This document shows, in pieces, positions 35,439 through 48,467 of a stretch of DNA of 64,000 nucleotides (position 1 is its first letter; every line of letters begins with the position of its first letter). Under the pieces are notes generated by a model, which had not been told where the DNA came from, ran no database searches, and was given only the letters and a program-made list of their open reading frames with translations. This DNA is from Malus domestica (lineage: Eukaryota > Streptophyta > Magnoliopsida > Rosales > Rosaceae), in NCBI RefSeq assembly GCF_042453785.1, contig NC_091671.1, positions 12,532,001 to 12,596,000 of the forward strand, written 5' to 3'. Made by a program: the position numbers and the translations under genes.

Positions 35439-36350
35439 ATTAGAATGGTTGCTTATCCAATTCAGAAGGTTATCCTATCCTTGTAGAGGAACTACCATAC
35501 TAATATCATAATTTCCCTTAATCATTATTTTAGTTATTTCTACTTTTGTCCGTTTTGTTAAAAGAGATATCGAGCTTGATTCTCTCTTATAACATAAAAG
35601 AAAGACACATTGACATTATTTATGGATTGATAAGCAATAATCTATTCATTGCACAAATCAAAATACTAGTAGCTTGATTCTCTCTTATAATATAAAAAAA
35701 TTGAAAATAAAACATTAAAAGCATATCTATTTATTTGGCGCTCTTGATTCAAACCCCCAAATTAGTGATCATATATTTTTTGATCATCGAATGACTAAGA
35801 GAATATTCTGACGGTGACTGTAAACAAGCCTTGTGCTAGCCTTAATCAATCATAACAACTCATTGGGTGTACATGTCCTTCATGTTGGAATGCCCATTCG
35901 TTAGTGAACAGACTGGAACTGAACAGCTATGGACCCCAAAGGACAGGAGTCTCCACCGCACACGTGTGCCCGACCCACTGGAACTGAAGAACCAATATAA
36001 CATAAAACATGCACGGTTAATCGTTTATCTTTTTGCTTGAGAATTTGTTTAAAGTGTTTAGTGTTAAAGCGGATATTTCACATCGTTACTTCACATGTCA
36101 TAGAATAAGAGTAGGATCACGAAAAAACATATCATTCCTTTATTATATTATAACATGTAGAGTATCGCTTGTATATCCAGCAATTGAAAAAATCTCTCCT
36201 GCTGGCACTTAATTTTCAACCACAAAATCTTCATTTTTTTTCAGTTGTTGCACAATAATTATACCAAATTATTGGATTGGGTCATTGGTTTTGTACAATA
36301 TTGTAACAATATGTGCAAGCTAAAGTTTTTTGTTGATTTAAATTCCAATG
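35439..36350. other. Intergenic, nothing recognised
   Basis: AT-rich sequence without a supportable gene. A TTGATTCTCTCTTATAAYATAAA block occurs twice, near 35576 and 35674, as a minor direct repeat. Confidence 0.5.
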
Positions 36351-36357
36351 AGGAAGC

Positions 36358-36438
36358 AATTGATCGATCAGATACTGATCGATCAATTACGTATCTGATC
36401 GATCAATTACAAAACCAGTATCTGATCGATCAATTGCA
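36358..36438. repeat. Short repeats of TGATCGATCAATT
   Basis: TGATCGATCA-type palindromic units occur four times in about 80 bp, three of them followed by ATT, with CAGTATCTGATCGATCAATT-like spacing. This is a cluster of dyad symmetries with no coding function apparent. Confidence 0.8.
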
Positions 36439-37202
36439 CAACAATTTTGTAATGCCTCTAGTTAGCCCAACATAAAGAGGAAGTTGTTAGACATGCCTTC
36501 CAATTCTCCCTACTGAAAGAGAGAGTGCCTGATGACATTTTTTTCGACGTCAAGAATTTAAGACATGTTTGGAGAAAAAAGGGAGAAAAGATACATAATA
36601 AGGGTCAAATTTAGGATTACTCAACAATTTTGCTTACAACTTACAAGAAAAACTAATGATAGAAAATCGACAAAAAATTATCCAACTCTTCCAAGATAGA
36701 GAATCAAGTCCTTGCAAAGTTGCAAGCCTCCATTCTTCCAAGGTAGAATTATCGGTTACAACCTTCCACGCATGCCCTCATGTTTCTTCCAAGGCCGAAT
36801 TAGTCCCTTTCAAGCATGCCCTCATGATCACCACAAGCTTTGCGCAGGCATCCAGGCATATTTGCATTCCCTACTTGCAAAAACTATGTTAGTATTGTAG
36901 CCGCATCCATCTTTGTCAAACCGTAGCAGATATATGTTACCCCTCAGATTGGCCTATTGAAATGACCTTCCTACGGATTTTAGTGTATTCCGAAAATATT
37001 AGTGAATCAAGTGTCAAGAAGTTGTGTGAAATCGACCTAGAAAACATACTTTGACATTATAACCACCTCGTTGACTTTAAATGAAAGAGTTTTATCAACT
37101 AAAAGTATTGAAACTGACATGTAGCATGCAACAGCCAACCAAACAAGATCTTAAAGATGAACTTGCATGCATGCTTAATGCTATTTTTTACCATTCTCCC
37201 AG
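36439..37202. other. Region just downstream of the RRP41L-like gene
   Basis: I looked here for the missing C-terminal exon of the minus-strand exosome gene and did not find one. The sequence has a partial repeat of CTTCCAAGG(T/C)(A/C)GAATTA near 36738 and 36786, and otherwise nothing I recognise. Confidence 0.4.
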
Positions 37203-37283
37203 CTAGAAATAACGATCAGAAGTTCTTTGATCAAACAACATATGATACAATACAACAAAGAATAAATCAGCTATCTGTCGTAC

Positions 37284-40238
37284 CTCATTAACTTTTGGGG
37301 TTGACCATTCCCCAGTAATAGTTAGTTGAGTGACCTCGTAGCGAGAAGGTATACAAGTCAGCATTAAGCTTCCATCTTGGTAGCTTTCCTCCTCCAAAAT
37401 AGGATCGATAACAAGGTTCTTTCCGAGACAAGACTGAACCAAAAACAGAAAAACCATAAGTGACGAAAATCGAAGTGGACGGAAACAACTTTGATATGGA
37501 CGTCACTACAACGCACTTCATTAGTAAATCTAAAGACAAACCTATGAACTTCCATAAATTTGTGCTACATGACAGCTGATAGCACAGCATACTATTTACA
37601 GCCTCTGTGCCATAAACATTTTAGTGGCAAATTATTTTTCTTACACGCATGAGTGTAAGAGTCAGTTTAGCAGACTTCAAACCATCTAGTACCAGAAAGA
37701 AGAAAACATCTTCCAAGAAACCAAGAAATTAATGTTTAATAAAGCCATGGTATATACTCGCCAGCAATTTAGTATGTTAGATATCTACCAAAGTGACAGA
37801 TTCATATATTCAGAAACATGTGTACATGCACACACAAGAAATGCCATCTCGATATTTAAGCAGAAAATACCATAAATATAAATCATAAGAATTCTTCTCC
37901 AAAATAAATACTTACAGTACTGTACTATATGAATATAAACAAAAGGAGAAAACTTAGCAGTAATCTTGCTATTTAGTGGACTAGCCATAAGAATAGAATA
38001 AATACAAAGTGATCATCAGGGATCGAATTTTGTGCTCAGTACTGTGCCACGTGCTCAAGTTTTACAGGTCTCAATTCTTGCATATTCTGTACCGGGCAAT
38101 TTGTGCATAAATATGATGATTGCACAATAGTAAATGAAAATAACAAGAAAAACAAATGTTGAGCAAGGTAAGAGATTCAGTAACAAAATATTTGATCTAA
38201 ACTTGATTATGAAGAAAAAGTATAGAAGGCCCCATTTATAGGCTAGGTGCATACCACAGAAACCGAAGCAACAAGGTCATACATCATTATCCCGGCATCT
38301 GCTAGGGCAAGGCTAGCACATGATATGATTACAGGAAAATCACCTGCAACCAAAATGAAAGAGCTTATAACCATGCACAACGAACTGAATGGCACAAATG
38401 AAGACACAACCAAATGATCGGTGGCAGAAATGCACCGATAATATAACAACATAAAAATCATTCTTATATCTCAATTCTGGTCGCAAATGACTTGTCTATA
38501 ATTCTAATTGCTTATCAATTATACATCTTTATTAACACAATGACATTATCAAACTCATACAAGCAGTCAATTACATGTCAGCTCGTGAGCTAAGTAAGAG
38601 GTAATTTCAAACAATTATAATTTTTCCCCAAGCAAAAACCTTAGTGCGCCAAACTTGAGTCCAAGGAATAACAGAAAAGTGACTGTGGACACTGAACACC
38701 GCAAGTCATGGCCAGCACCTTTACATTCAAATGGTGAGATTCTTTTATGTAGGAGAAATAAACAAAAAAAAAGTACACGCATTCAGAAGTTTACATGTTA
38801 TATATTGACATACACATAAACATTGAACACAAACATCTACATTGACATAGCAGGAGTATAATCATATTTGTTCCACTTCAAATTCTCTCCTCTGTTATTT
38901 CTGTTCATTCCTTTTCTACACATTAATTTGTCCTCAACCTAAACATACAATGGCAGAAAGAACAGAAGTTTAAACGTTAAAAACCAATCGAAAACTTACT
39001 GCCTCCAGATTCCAACACCAATGCAAAAACATCCACAGTAGTCTTGGGGAAAGTTTCCAATATTATTGCACCCTCTAAAGCTTTATGAAGCATTGAAGAA
39101 AATTCTTTGTGGTCCAACCCCTAGAAAATCAGGAGTTCAAATATTAGTAAAGTGGTTTAAAAAAGAGTGGTTAAAAAGAGGATTAGAAGATACATTAACA
39201 CAAACTTATTTACCTGTCCACGAACTGGGGTAGCAAAAGTTGTATAGCTGACATCGCAATTTAAGCGTCCTATATCACTGTACATCATTGCCTTCTTACT
39301 CTCTCTTGGCCCAAATCTAAACCAACCAAGACAAATGAAATATCACGCATGGTTCATCGTCTCTCTTTGCATTTTAAATCATATGGTGTTGCACTTACTC
39401 TCATGAAAAAAAAAAAAGAAGTAAAAACAGTGAACTTATGATAGAAATGTAATTAGTAGAGCTAAAAGCCAGCGAGAATATGAATTTATAAATCAGATAC
39501 ACTCACACAGAAACAATGACCTTGGTATTTCCAAACTCTGCATAAGCTGATCCTGAAGCACAATTTACAGCACCAGTCTTGAAAACTGTAAATTACCAAC
39601 AACCTGTTAGAGGAGTCCTATTCTGTTTCTATCCTAATCCACATGACTCGGGCAGACTACACATGCGCTTGTCGTAGGTTCAGCAAATCAAACACGCATC
39701 TATCCCACATTACATCAAATTCATACATTTGTACCTCCCCAACAGAAGAGTATTTTGAACCCCGAAAATGGATTAACACGAATGAATAACACAACCAATC
39801 AATACAACAGAGCAACAAAATCCCAACAGCATCGAGCAGTATATCGAAAGAAGGACGACGCTGTACAGATTGATTATCCAAGTTAGACCAAACTAAACCA
39901 CATTCATTAAAAAGTAAAATCCCTCTTAAGCTGATTAACCAATTCAATAACTCCATATTTGGACATGCAAAAGCAATAAAATAACAACAACCCACAACAG
40001 AAAATCCATGAAAATCATCCACAAAAATAAAAATAAACGAGTAAAGGAATTAAATTTATGTGAAAACAAAATAAGGGGAAGTAATAGAAGGCTTACAGGC
40101 AGGTCGGCATTGGTGGAATTCACGGCCGTCGGAACGGACCCAATCAACGTCGTCGTTTCCGAAAATTAGGGATTTGGCCTTCTGGGTCGTCGGAGACGGC
40201 GCGTAAGTGCTCGGGGTTGCTCCTCCTTTCCCGGCCAT
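37284..40238 (-). CDS. Exosome-core RNase PH-fold protein, RRP41L/MTR3-like (3' end unresolved)
   Basis: Member of the RNase PH family that forms the ring of the RNA exosome, which degrades and processes RNA 3'-to-5' in nucleus and cytosol. Six exons on GT-AG rules: 40097-40238, 39507-39585, 39214-39316, 39000-39120, 38255-38343, 37284-37433 (684 nt, 228 codons, frame kept). The start MAGKGGATPSTYAPSP leads to VRSDGREFHQCRP (the RxDGR motif), GSAYAEFGNTKVIVSV, FGPRESKKAMMYSDIGRLNC, and the C-terminal lobe CASLALADAGIMMYDLVASV and PILEEESYQDGSLML. The last coding exon expected by family length (about 25-30 residues) is not found; reading on through the last donor adds 26 residues and stops at 37203. 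The N-terminal extension before RSDGRE fits RRP41L/MTR3 better than RRP41. Confidence 0.8.
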
Positions 40239-41130
40239 CTCGTGTTACTGTGTGCTGCTACTTCGAGCCTTTTCGTTTGTCCTTCTCCACCTTTAAACGG
40301 TACGTTTTGCTCTCTGTGGTTGGTGCGTCAGTGGGTGGGTCGGACTTTGCCCGTGCTTATTACTCTTTTGGGCTTTTATTGAAGGCCTATTAGAGGAATT
40401 GAATATGCAACTAAACCTGCGGTTTTTCTTCCGGGCCACCCAAGGCACCTGACGTAGGCTTTAGGTTCAGGGTTTAGGGTAGAACAGGTCATCAAGTTCG
40501 CAGCCAGGCCCACCCACGAGTGATGCCACCCACAACTCTCTTTATGGCAATATTTTTGCTTACCACCCTCAAGTGATGGTAATTTCACTGTCATCACTAT
40601 ATCTATAACCGTTAGATGAGTTTAAATTTTGACATCAGTGTAGTGAATAGACACAAATCTCAAAATTTAAACTCATTCAAACAGAATAAATAGAGTGGCG
40701 AACATTACTCTTACTTGAGTGTAGTGAGCAAAAATGCACTTCTCACCCAACCCCCTCCCAAAAAAACAGAAAAGCAGTGATGTAATCAAAGCAACCCCAT
40801 ATTCTCAAACGGCTGCCCATTCGCCTAAACGCAAAGTCTAACATCAATCGCAACCAGTCCAGTCGCCACTATTTTTTTCAAGCAGTTGGGGTTGGCTGAT
40901 GGATGGTTATGTGTTTTTCTATTCAAAAATATTATTCGCACATTGCCCATTTTGTACACACGACTGCCGACTTCTCAGTTTTGAATTATTTTGCAATATA
41001 ATAGCCTATTGCAAGTCATCCATTCACTCTCTTCAGCCACACATTCATATCTAACTCTCATTAATTGGTACCAAAGAGTGCGTTTATTTCACCTTCTTGG
41101 GTGAGAGTGTGTGTGTGAACTTGGGGACTC
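40239..41130. other. Upstream region of the RRP41L-like gene
   Basis: It holds the leader and promoter of the minus-strand gene. Two short near-complementary blocks near 40615 and 40665 (GAGTTTAAATTTTGA and TCAAAATTTAAACTC) make an inverted repeat. No gene recognised. Confidence 0.45.
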
Positions 41131-41134
41131 ATTA

Positions 41135-41572
41135 AGAAATCTCCAATGAAGAGGGCTAAAAGTCCAAAAGGCAAGCTAGCAAAATGTAGCCATCCTCTTA
41201 GGCCTTTTATGGTGTTCAGCTCCTTAGTTGCAATAATTAATTCAAACTCAACAATTAGATTTGAAAGCATCCAAAGGTAGTTTAATTAAATGAACCAATA
41301 AATTTAAAATATAAAGTTCGGTCGTACCCAGTGCACAAGGCTCCCGCTTTACGCAGGGTATGGGAGGGTGAATGTCAGCTAGCCTTACCCTCATTTATGA
41401 AGAGGCTACTCCCAAAAATTTAAAATAGTAAATTATCGAGAAGGTTATGTTTAGCTCCTTTGGTTGGAAACATTATATGAATATAGCCTATCACTGTTCA
41501 TTTAAAAATAATTTTTTATAGGGCTATAATTATGGATTGGGCCATGTTTAGCCCTTTCGGTTAGAGATGGTC
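41135..41572. mobile_element. Tourist-like MITE, diverged, containing a SINE-like block
   Basis: Ends AGAAATCTCCAATGAAGAGG and, inverted, AGACCATCTCTAACCGAAAG resemble the element at 59143-59527. A block at 41316-41408 (CGTACCCAGTGCACAAGGCT; GGTGAATGTCAGCTAGCC) belongs to a widespread plant repeat; a short piece also occurs at 63178-63199. Confidence 0.4.
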
Positions 41573-41859
41573 TTAGGTCGTCAAAATTTAGTATGCGCTG
41601 AAGCATAGGAAATAGGTATTTTCGAAAAAACAAAAAGGGGAATTTTAGTTACTAAGCTACAGTGGTGTCAGCGGTGGAATCTAATGGATCCACAACGGCA
41701 TGGCCGACGGTGATGATCCTGCTACTGAATCGGAGAAGAATATGGTTGGGCTATCATTGTATCATGATTTCTATATTGCTATATTTAATTTGGAAGAGGA
41801 TAAGGAATTTGTACTTAATGGTCGGTCCATGGATAGTTGCTCACCATTATTTGACGGGA

Positions 41860-41970
41860 AATTTGGAAAAGTAACCATATTTTAGACCCCATATAGAATT
41901 ATAGCCATCATTTTAATTTTATGATAATTCTAACCAAAACTTAATGTAAAAGTACTAATATACCCTTAAT
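41860..41970 (+). mobile_element. Left terminal inverted repeat of the 14.4-kb MULE nest
   Basis: This 111-bp arm (AATTTGGAAAAGTAACCATA to TACCCTTAAT) is the inverted counterpart of 56184-56294 with about 7 mismatches by eye. It encloses the MULE coding remnants and everything nested inside. No clear 9-bp target duplication remains outside. Confidence 0.8.
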
Positions 41971-42394
41971 GACAAAAAATTCCCCATTGCTCTTAACCAT
42001 GAAAAAACAACAATTAGTTGAGATCTTGAAGCATAAAAGAGGTAGCCTCTTAAATACTACTGAATACCCCTACTCTCGAACCCCTCCATTTCTTACACTT
42101 TTTTTTTAATCAATATATATATATATATGGGGTAGATATAGATATTCAAGTGTAATTAGAGAATGTGAAAATTGAAGATAACCCAGTAAACTAAACATAA
42201 AAATTAATCAAAAACTGAATCTTCGAAGCAAAATTTGAATCTAAAAATAAAGGAGCAAAAACTCTTTTAAGCTAAAATCTGTGTGAGGTTTTTCTGCTAA
42301 ACTGGTGATTGAAAATATAAAAGCCAATAATGTAATAAATCCCGAATAATATAAAAGCCAATAATGTAATAAATTCCGAAGAAAAACATTCACA

Positions 42395-43182
42395 TCATGC
42401 GCTGGAATGGAGTCTAATTGGATTCTTGCAAGTTTGGCGATTGTGGCATGTCCCACCACAGTGACTACACTTTTTCACTATCCTTTCCTCCCCTTGAGAT
42501 GGGATTCTGTTTGTCTTGCGTCTTCCAGATACAACTTGTCTAACTGGAGGTAACACAACTTTATTCTGCACCTCTTCTGGCACACTCAATTCACTCTTGT
42601 TTCCAACCGGCCAAACTGGCTTTGCATACGCTAGCACAACTACATTGGCTGTGTAGAATTTGGAGCACATATTGTACACTAATGTGTTGTGAATTCAACA
42701 TGCAGCAGTTGCATGGACACATGGAAGTTGGTCGACATCAAACCTTCTACATGTGCATGTCTTGGCATTTAGGTCAACTATATGATATAAGTTTGTCTCA
42801 TGTACTTGCAATGCATAGTGATTAATGGAAGATACTTGCATAGTTGTCAACCATGTGAATTTTTTTTTTTAAAATGCACACACAATACCTTGAAGAAACA
42901 CCAAAACCGAGAATATGTCTAACTCAAAACTCATATCTATTGAAGTCTCACTAATCTAGGCATTGTCTTGAAGAACTTGACTTGGTTATTCATCACCTAA
43001 AATGTCATCATTCTCTTGAATTGCCACTGTTGGTGATGGGGAACTGAATGTTGGGTGTTCATCTTTAAGTTCATTTAGAGGATATGTTGTGACATATAAC
43101 AAAATCTTGTCGGGTTTGCAGAAAGACTTTCACATACCCAACTAGTCACATCGTCATTGTCTACAATCTCCGTCATATTTTA
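42395..43182 (-). pseudogene. MULE transposase C-terminal remnant (SWIM zinc finger plus knuckle)
   Basis: On the minus strand: EIVDNDDVTSWVC (an acidic N-terminal-region motif of plant MuDR proteins) right at the gypsy junction, a broken stretch, then a SWIM zinc finger (CTCRRFDVDQLPCVHA), a TGA at 42695-42697, VYNMCSKFYTANVVVLAYAKP, PEEVQNKVVLPPVR, SQGEERIVKKCSHCGG and a CCHC knuckle (CSHCGGTCHNRQTC). The DDE catalytic core normally between the N-terminal domain and SWIM finger (several hundred residues) is missing: only about 345 bp separate them. The N-terminal part is at 55488-55693, on the far side of the gypsy insertion. Confidence 0.82.
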
Positions 43183-44686
43183 TGATAGGATTTTTAGGTA
43201 CCTTCGCAAAGAGGTTAAAATCACACAAAATCCTTGCAAGAGAACATGGTAGTTGCAGTATAAACGGCGCAAACAATGTCGTTTTCTGCTGGGATTGTTT
43301 AAAACAATGAATGAAAAACCCTAATCCTAGTTAATTATCTGAAAATAAAAATTGGAAAATGTTGATTTTGAATTTAAAAGTAATTAAAAATGAATTTTAA
43401 TAAAAGTAATTTAGGAAAAACAACTAATAACCAATTAAAAAGGAAACAAATCAAAGAGAAAAGGTTTTGAGAAACAAATTTAGAAAAGCACTAGGGTTCT
43501 GCCGTCCTCCTAACAATCCTACGTAATTATTCTAATTTCTTACGAATTACACATGCATATTTTGAAGGTTAGGTTTTTCTAAAATATATCCTATTTGGAA
43601 CCTCCAACATAGAACGTATATTTAACATGCAACATGTCCATGGCATCCATATCGGATGTGAACATGCAAGACTCATTAAGTTTTGTGAAAACCTTTTAAA
43701 AAAATCATATAACTCTTAAGACGTGTCGTCCATCCTAAATAGTTACACATGTTAACCACAAGAAGCCTTAGTCAATTTTAGGGGCAACCCTCCACCAAAA
43801 TTGCATCAAATTACTTTTCTAAATATCCTAATGGTCGTGAATCACTAAGACAAATAGATAGTTTAAACCAGTAATTAACAATCCAAAACTTGCATGCATA
43901 AATTCATAAGAAAATTAAAAAGAGACTACATTTTCTTGCTAAGGATCATGGCCTCACCCTAGCAAAGAGAATTAGTTACGCATATTGATAATAAAAATCA
44001 CAAAGTCTTTATTAAAAATAGAAAAAGAATGAAAAAACCTTGAAAGTATAAGTCTTGAAATCTCTAAGCTTTGCCCAAAATATTCTCTCCAAAAATTGCA
44101 TAAAAGAGAACCCTAGGGGCGGCCAAAAAGGCTTATTTATACTACTCTAATTAAAATCCTCCTAGTAAAGTTCTTAGAATAAGACTAGGAAACCTAATAA
44201 ATTAAAATAAAATAGGAAACATAATCTTAAAATTAACTTGGTAAATTTGCCCAAAAATCTAAACAACCACGTTTTGGACCCAATTCAGCTCCAAAACTGG
44301 CCCAAATAGTTGGATTTAAAGCTTGGGCTATTTTGAACACTTCTCTAGAAGGCCATAAACCCATCTAAGGTCATCTTGGGCTCCAAAAATGCAGTTTAAG
44401 CCTCAAAACATCACTTTCCAAGAACGCACACCGCTCCTCTAATAAATCGTCAAAAAATAACCGCTTGGTAGAAAAAATCCCAAATTAAAATGAATACGCC
44501 AAGAGACACACGAACATCCTCCAATTTGGATCGCTCCAAAATTCGTCTGTTTGGTCATATTTTGCTCTAGATGAAGTCGAATATCCTACATTGAAAATAT
44601 AAAGCAAAGTATCAAAATTCTACCAAAATAATTACCAAATTATACTAAGAATAGGGTAAAATATATAATATAATATTGACTCATCA
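43183..44686 (-). repeat. 3' LTR of the gypsy element
   Basis: 1504 bp with TG...CA ends. It matches the interrupted LTR at 51212-55487 closely along its length (for example CGCAAAGAGGTTAAAATCAC and AGACGTGTCRTCCATCCTAA in both), with scattered substitutions and short indels, which makes the insertion old. On the element strand it is preceded by GTTTGCGGGTATTT (44687-44700), the likely polypurine-type primer. Confidence 0.9.
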
Positions 44687-44705
44687 AAATACCCGCAAAC
44701 TTAGC

Positions 44706-45838
44706 TTTTTTCTTGTCCTCAAGCAAAATAAAACTAGAAAACAAAAATAAAAGCTAACAAACTAGAAACTTAACTAAAACTAAATGACAAAAAATTTCAC
44801 CTTCAAGTTGCAATACATAGAAAATGTTAAAAATCAGAATATATTTTCAAAAGTTTCAGCTAATCCCACTATAAAGTCTAAGCCATTTAGAAGTGATTGG
44901 AAAAGAATTCACAAACTTCCTTTGGTGTAAAGTGAACCAACATAGCTAAGGAGACTCGACTAAAACCCTTACTCCTTGTCCATTTATTTCTTACATACTT
45001 TATTTAAATATAACTGTTATATATATTTTTTTTCTTCTTATTTTCGATTTTTCTATTTTTTTTCTTCATCTTTTCTTCTTCTTCTTCTTCTTCTTTTTTT
45101 ATTTTTTTTCTTTTTCAGTAATAGTAGTGGTCGTGCAATGTCAATTCCCTGTAGCTTTCTCTCCAACCTATGTAACGAGCTTTAGGTCAATGACTCCCAA
45201 ACCACAAAGGTTTTAGGGCACTAGGTGTAGAACACCCCTAAGGGCTTATTAACTCGAGTTGAAAAGGCTACGAAACCAACTAACCATCCTGCCCCATGCT
45301 AAGACTCTATCGTTTGACGAGAGAATCACTCCTGATTAGGCAGGACTGGCCTGGTTACTAGGTAAAGCCTCGGGTGGAACAATTATTACTTTATTCATAA
45401 CAATAGCTAACTTTACTTAGCTAAGAAAATAAATTAAAATACACTTAGACTAAAAATAAGTGTTTCAATCTCACTCCCTGCAAGCCATGTTGATGTGAAT
45501 GTGCAAGGTTTCAAAGTATAACTCATGAATTAGTGTCTAAGCAACGATAAATAGAAAAGACTCTACTATGGGATTAACATTCACCATGTCCTTTTTTTTC
45601 TAACGTTTAAATAATCTATGGATATTAACTTAAAAAGAATGAAAATTTTGTTTTAACTTGACCCAAAAATTAAAATCCTAAAATTTTACTTTCCCACCCC
45701 CAAACTTATTTCACATTTTGTCCTCAAGGTGTGGAAAATGAAATAAACGAAAAAGAACAAAAATAATAAATCCTAAAATAAAACGTACAACAACTAACAT
45801 AGATAAACGAAATAAACTAGGACAATAAAAACAACACT
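44706..45838 (-). other. Gypsy 3' non-coding region
   Basis: Between the integrase and the 3' LTR. It holds CTT-rich tracts (45020-45120), a CCACCCCCAAACTTATTTC block (45696-45714) typical of this clade, and no gene. Athila elements can carry an env-like frame here; I see none. Confidence 0.5.
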
Positions 45839-46860
45839 TTAATATGGAACTGAATAACAACACTTTCTGCTCTGGTTGGAAATCTTTTCCGAGAATTTGT
45901 TTGTCATGGAATGCTTTTGTTTTGTCTTTGTATATGCATGCATTTTCATAAGCCTCAATACGAATTTCCTCAAGCTCATTGAGCTACAGCTTATGTTTTT
46001 CCCATGCTGAATCATAAGCAAAATTCAACTCCTTAATAGCCCAAAACGCTTTATGCTCTAGCTCCATAGGTAAATGACAGGCCTTGCCATACATGAACCG
46101 AAACAGGGACATCCCAATCGATGTTTTAAATGCTGATTTGTAGGCCCAAAGTGCATAATTTAATTTCAAACTCTAGTCTTTACGAGTAGACCCAACTGTT
46201 TTCTCTAAAATATGCTTTATTTCCCTTTTTGAAACTTCAACCTGCCCTGATGTTTGTGGATGATAAGGAGTGGCAACACGATGAGATATCCCATATTTTG
46301 CAAGCAACGCAACAAACTGTTTATTAATAAAATGTTTTCCCCCATCACTAAGTATAACTCACGGGATTATAAACCATGGAATAATAACCCTTTGAAGGAA
46401 TTTCAGAACTTCTGATCCTTGATTGGTTGGTGCTGCAGTAGCCTCAACCCACTTAGAAACATACTCAACAACCACTAAGATGTATTGATTGCCATGTGAC
46501 TATGGGAATGGTCCCATAAAATCAACACCCCAAACATCGAATAATTCAACTAAAATACCATGTTGTGGCATCTCATTTCGTTTGGATTGATTTCCCACTC
46601 TTTGACACTTATCACAAGCTTTGCACCAATGGTTGGCATCCTTGAAAGGTGATGGCCAAAACAACCCACTCTGTAATATTTTTTTTGCTGTCCTCTTGGG
46701 CCCAAAATGTCCACCACGTGCATAGTAATGGGCAAATTTCAACATACTCTCTTGCTCCCTTTTAGGAATACAATGCCTTATAATATGATCTAGACAACAT
46801 TTGTATAAATATGGCTCATCCCAAAAATAATGTTTAACATCTGCTAAAACTTCTTTTTCT
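45839..46860 (-). pseudogene. Gypsy integrase, broken
   Basis: Starts with an HHCC zinc domain (GGHFGPKRTAKKILQSG; CKACDKCQR), then the core WGVDFMGPFP, a stop at about 46498, [54 protein letters not shown], and [19 protein letters not shown]. Catalytic Asp, Asp and Glu positions can still be traced, but several stops break the frame. Confidence 0.8.
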
Positions 46861-47085
46861 GCTGAAACGAAAAATCAGGAAGTAACGCTCATTTTACCGA
46901 ATAATTCACAAAATCAGTAAACCACAGGGTTCTGTTGTGGATAGTGTAAAGTTGTTCATTTGGAAAACTTTCACTCAATGGGAGTGAATCTTCTTCAACA
47001 ATAGTTGGAAGAATTAACCTTGATAAATGGTCAACCACCACATTTTCACTACAATTTTTATGTCAAATTCTTGAAGCAAAAGAAC

Positions 47086-48429
47086 CTAACGAATTAATCT
47101 AGGCTTAGCATCTCTCTTAGACAACAAATATTTAACGGCAGCATGATCAGTATAAGCAATGACCATAGCTCCAACCAAATGCGACCGAAACTTCTTTAAA
47201 GCAAATACAATTGCCAATAATTCCTTCTGTGTGGTTGCATAGTTGAGCTGTGCATCATTGAGAGTACGACTTGCATAATAAATGACATAAGGAATCTTGT
47301 CTTTACACTGCCCTAAAACTGCCTTAACGACATAATTTGAAGCATCACACATCAACTCAAACGGTAAGCTCCAATCCGGGACTAAAGTTAGAAGTGTCTT
47401 CAACCTATTGAATGCCTCTAAACAATCTACATCAAAATTGAAAACTGCATCCTTAGCCAATAAATTACATAAAAGACGGCTAATCTTAGAGAAATCTTTG
47501 ATGAACCGTCCATAAAAACCTCCATGCTCAGGAAATGACCTCACACTTTTGACCATGGTGGGAGGTGGCAATTTGTCAATAACGTCAATCTTAGCCTTAT
47601 CAACTTCAATTCCCTTGTTGGAAATTAAGTGGCCTATAACAATACCTTGCTTAACCATGAAGTGACACTTTTCCCAATTTAACACCAAGTTTGTCTCTTG
47701 ACATCGTTGAAGAACCAAAGATAAATTTTGTAAGCATTGGTTAAACAAATCCCCAAATATTGAAAAATCATTCATAAACACTTCTACAATCTGCTTAACC
47801 AAACCAAAGAAAATACTCATCATACAACGCTGAAAAGTAGCCGGTGCATTACATAACCCAAACGGCATCCATTTGTAAGCAAATGTTTCAAAAGGACAAG
47901 TAAAAGTTGTTTTCTCCTGATCTTCCGATGCAATTGGAATATGATTGTACCCGAAATAGCCATCTAAGAAACAATAAAATGTTCGCCAAGCCAATCTTTC
48001 CAACATTTAATCAGTAAAAGGTAAAGGAAAGTGATATTTTCTGGTTACTGAATTAGGCTTCCTATAATCAACACACATGCGCCAGCCAGTAGTTAAACAT
48101 GTAAGAACCAGCTCATTGTTATCATTCTTGACTATCGTAATTCCAGTATGCTTAGGCACAACCTGTGTAGAACTCACCCATTGGCTGTCTAAAATTGGGT
48201 AAATCATAATTGCGTCAAGAAGTTTCATTACTTCAGTTCGAACCACTTCCTTCATGATTGGATTAAGGCACCTTTGGGCATCAACTATGGGTTTAATGCC
48301 TTCTTCCATTAAAATTCTATGTATACAAATAGTTGGGCTGATTCCTTTAATATCTGCAATAGTCCACCCCAATGTATCCTGATATTTACGCAACACTCTA
48401 AGCAATTTTTCCTCTTCAAAAGGTGTCAA
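47086..48429 (-). pseudogene. Gypsy reverse transcriptase and RNase H, broken
   Basis: Two frames separated by one stop at 48007-48009. RT motifs: RMCVDYRKPNSVTRKYHFPL, GYFGYNHIPI, KWMPFGLCNAPATFQRCMMS, and the catalytic box VFMNDFSIFG, where the usual FMDD is FMND, so an essential metal-binding aspartate is lost. RNase H follows with LMCDASNYVVKAVLGQ, YYASRTLNDAQLNYATTQKE and AYTDHAAVKYLL. Confidence 0.88.
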
Positions 48430-48467
48430 GTTTGCTGCAATAATAACTAGCAGCGTCTAGGCAACGC

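Noticed and set aside
36358..36438. A CRISPR-like array
   Set aside because: The repeats are too short, spacing is irregular, and this is a plant nuclear genome.
39657..40147. Frames of 121 and 67 codons on the minus strand
   Set aside because: They are intron 1 sequence of the RRP41L-like gene and do not agree with the exon chain.
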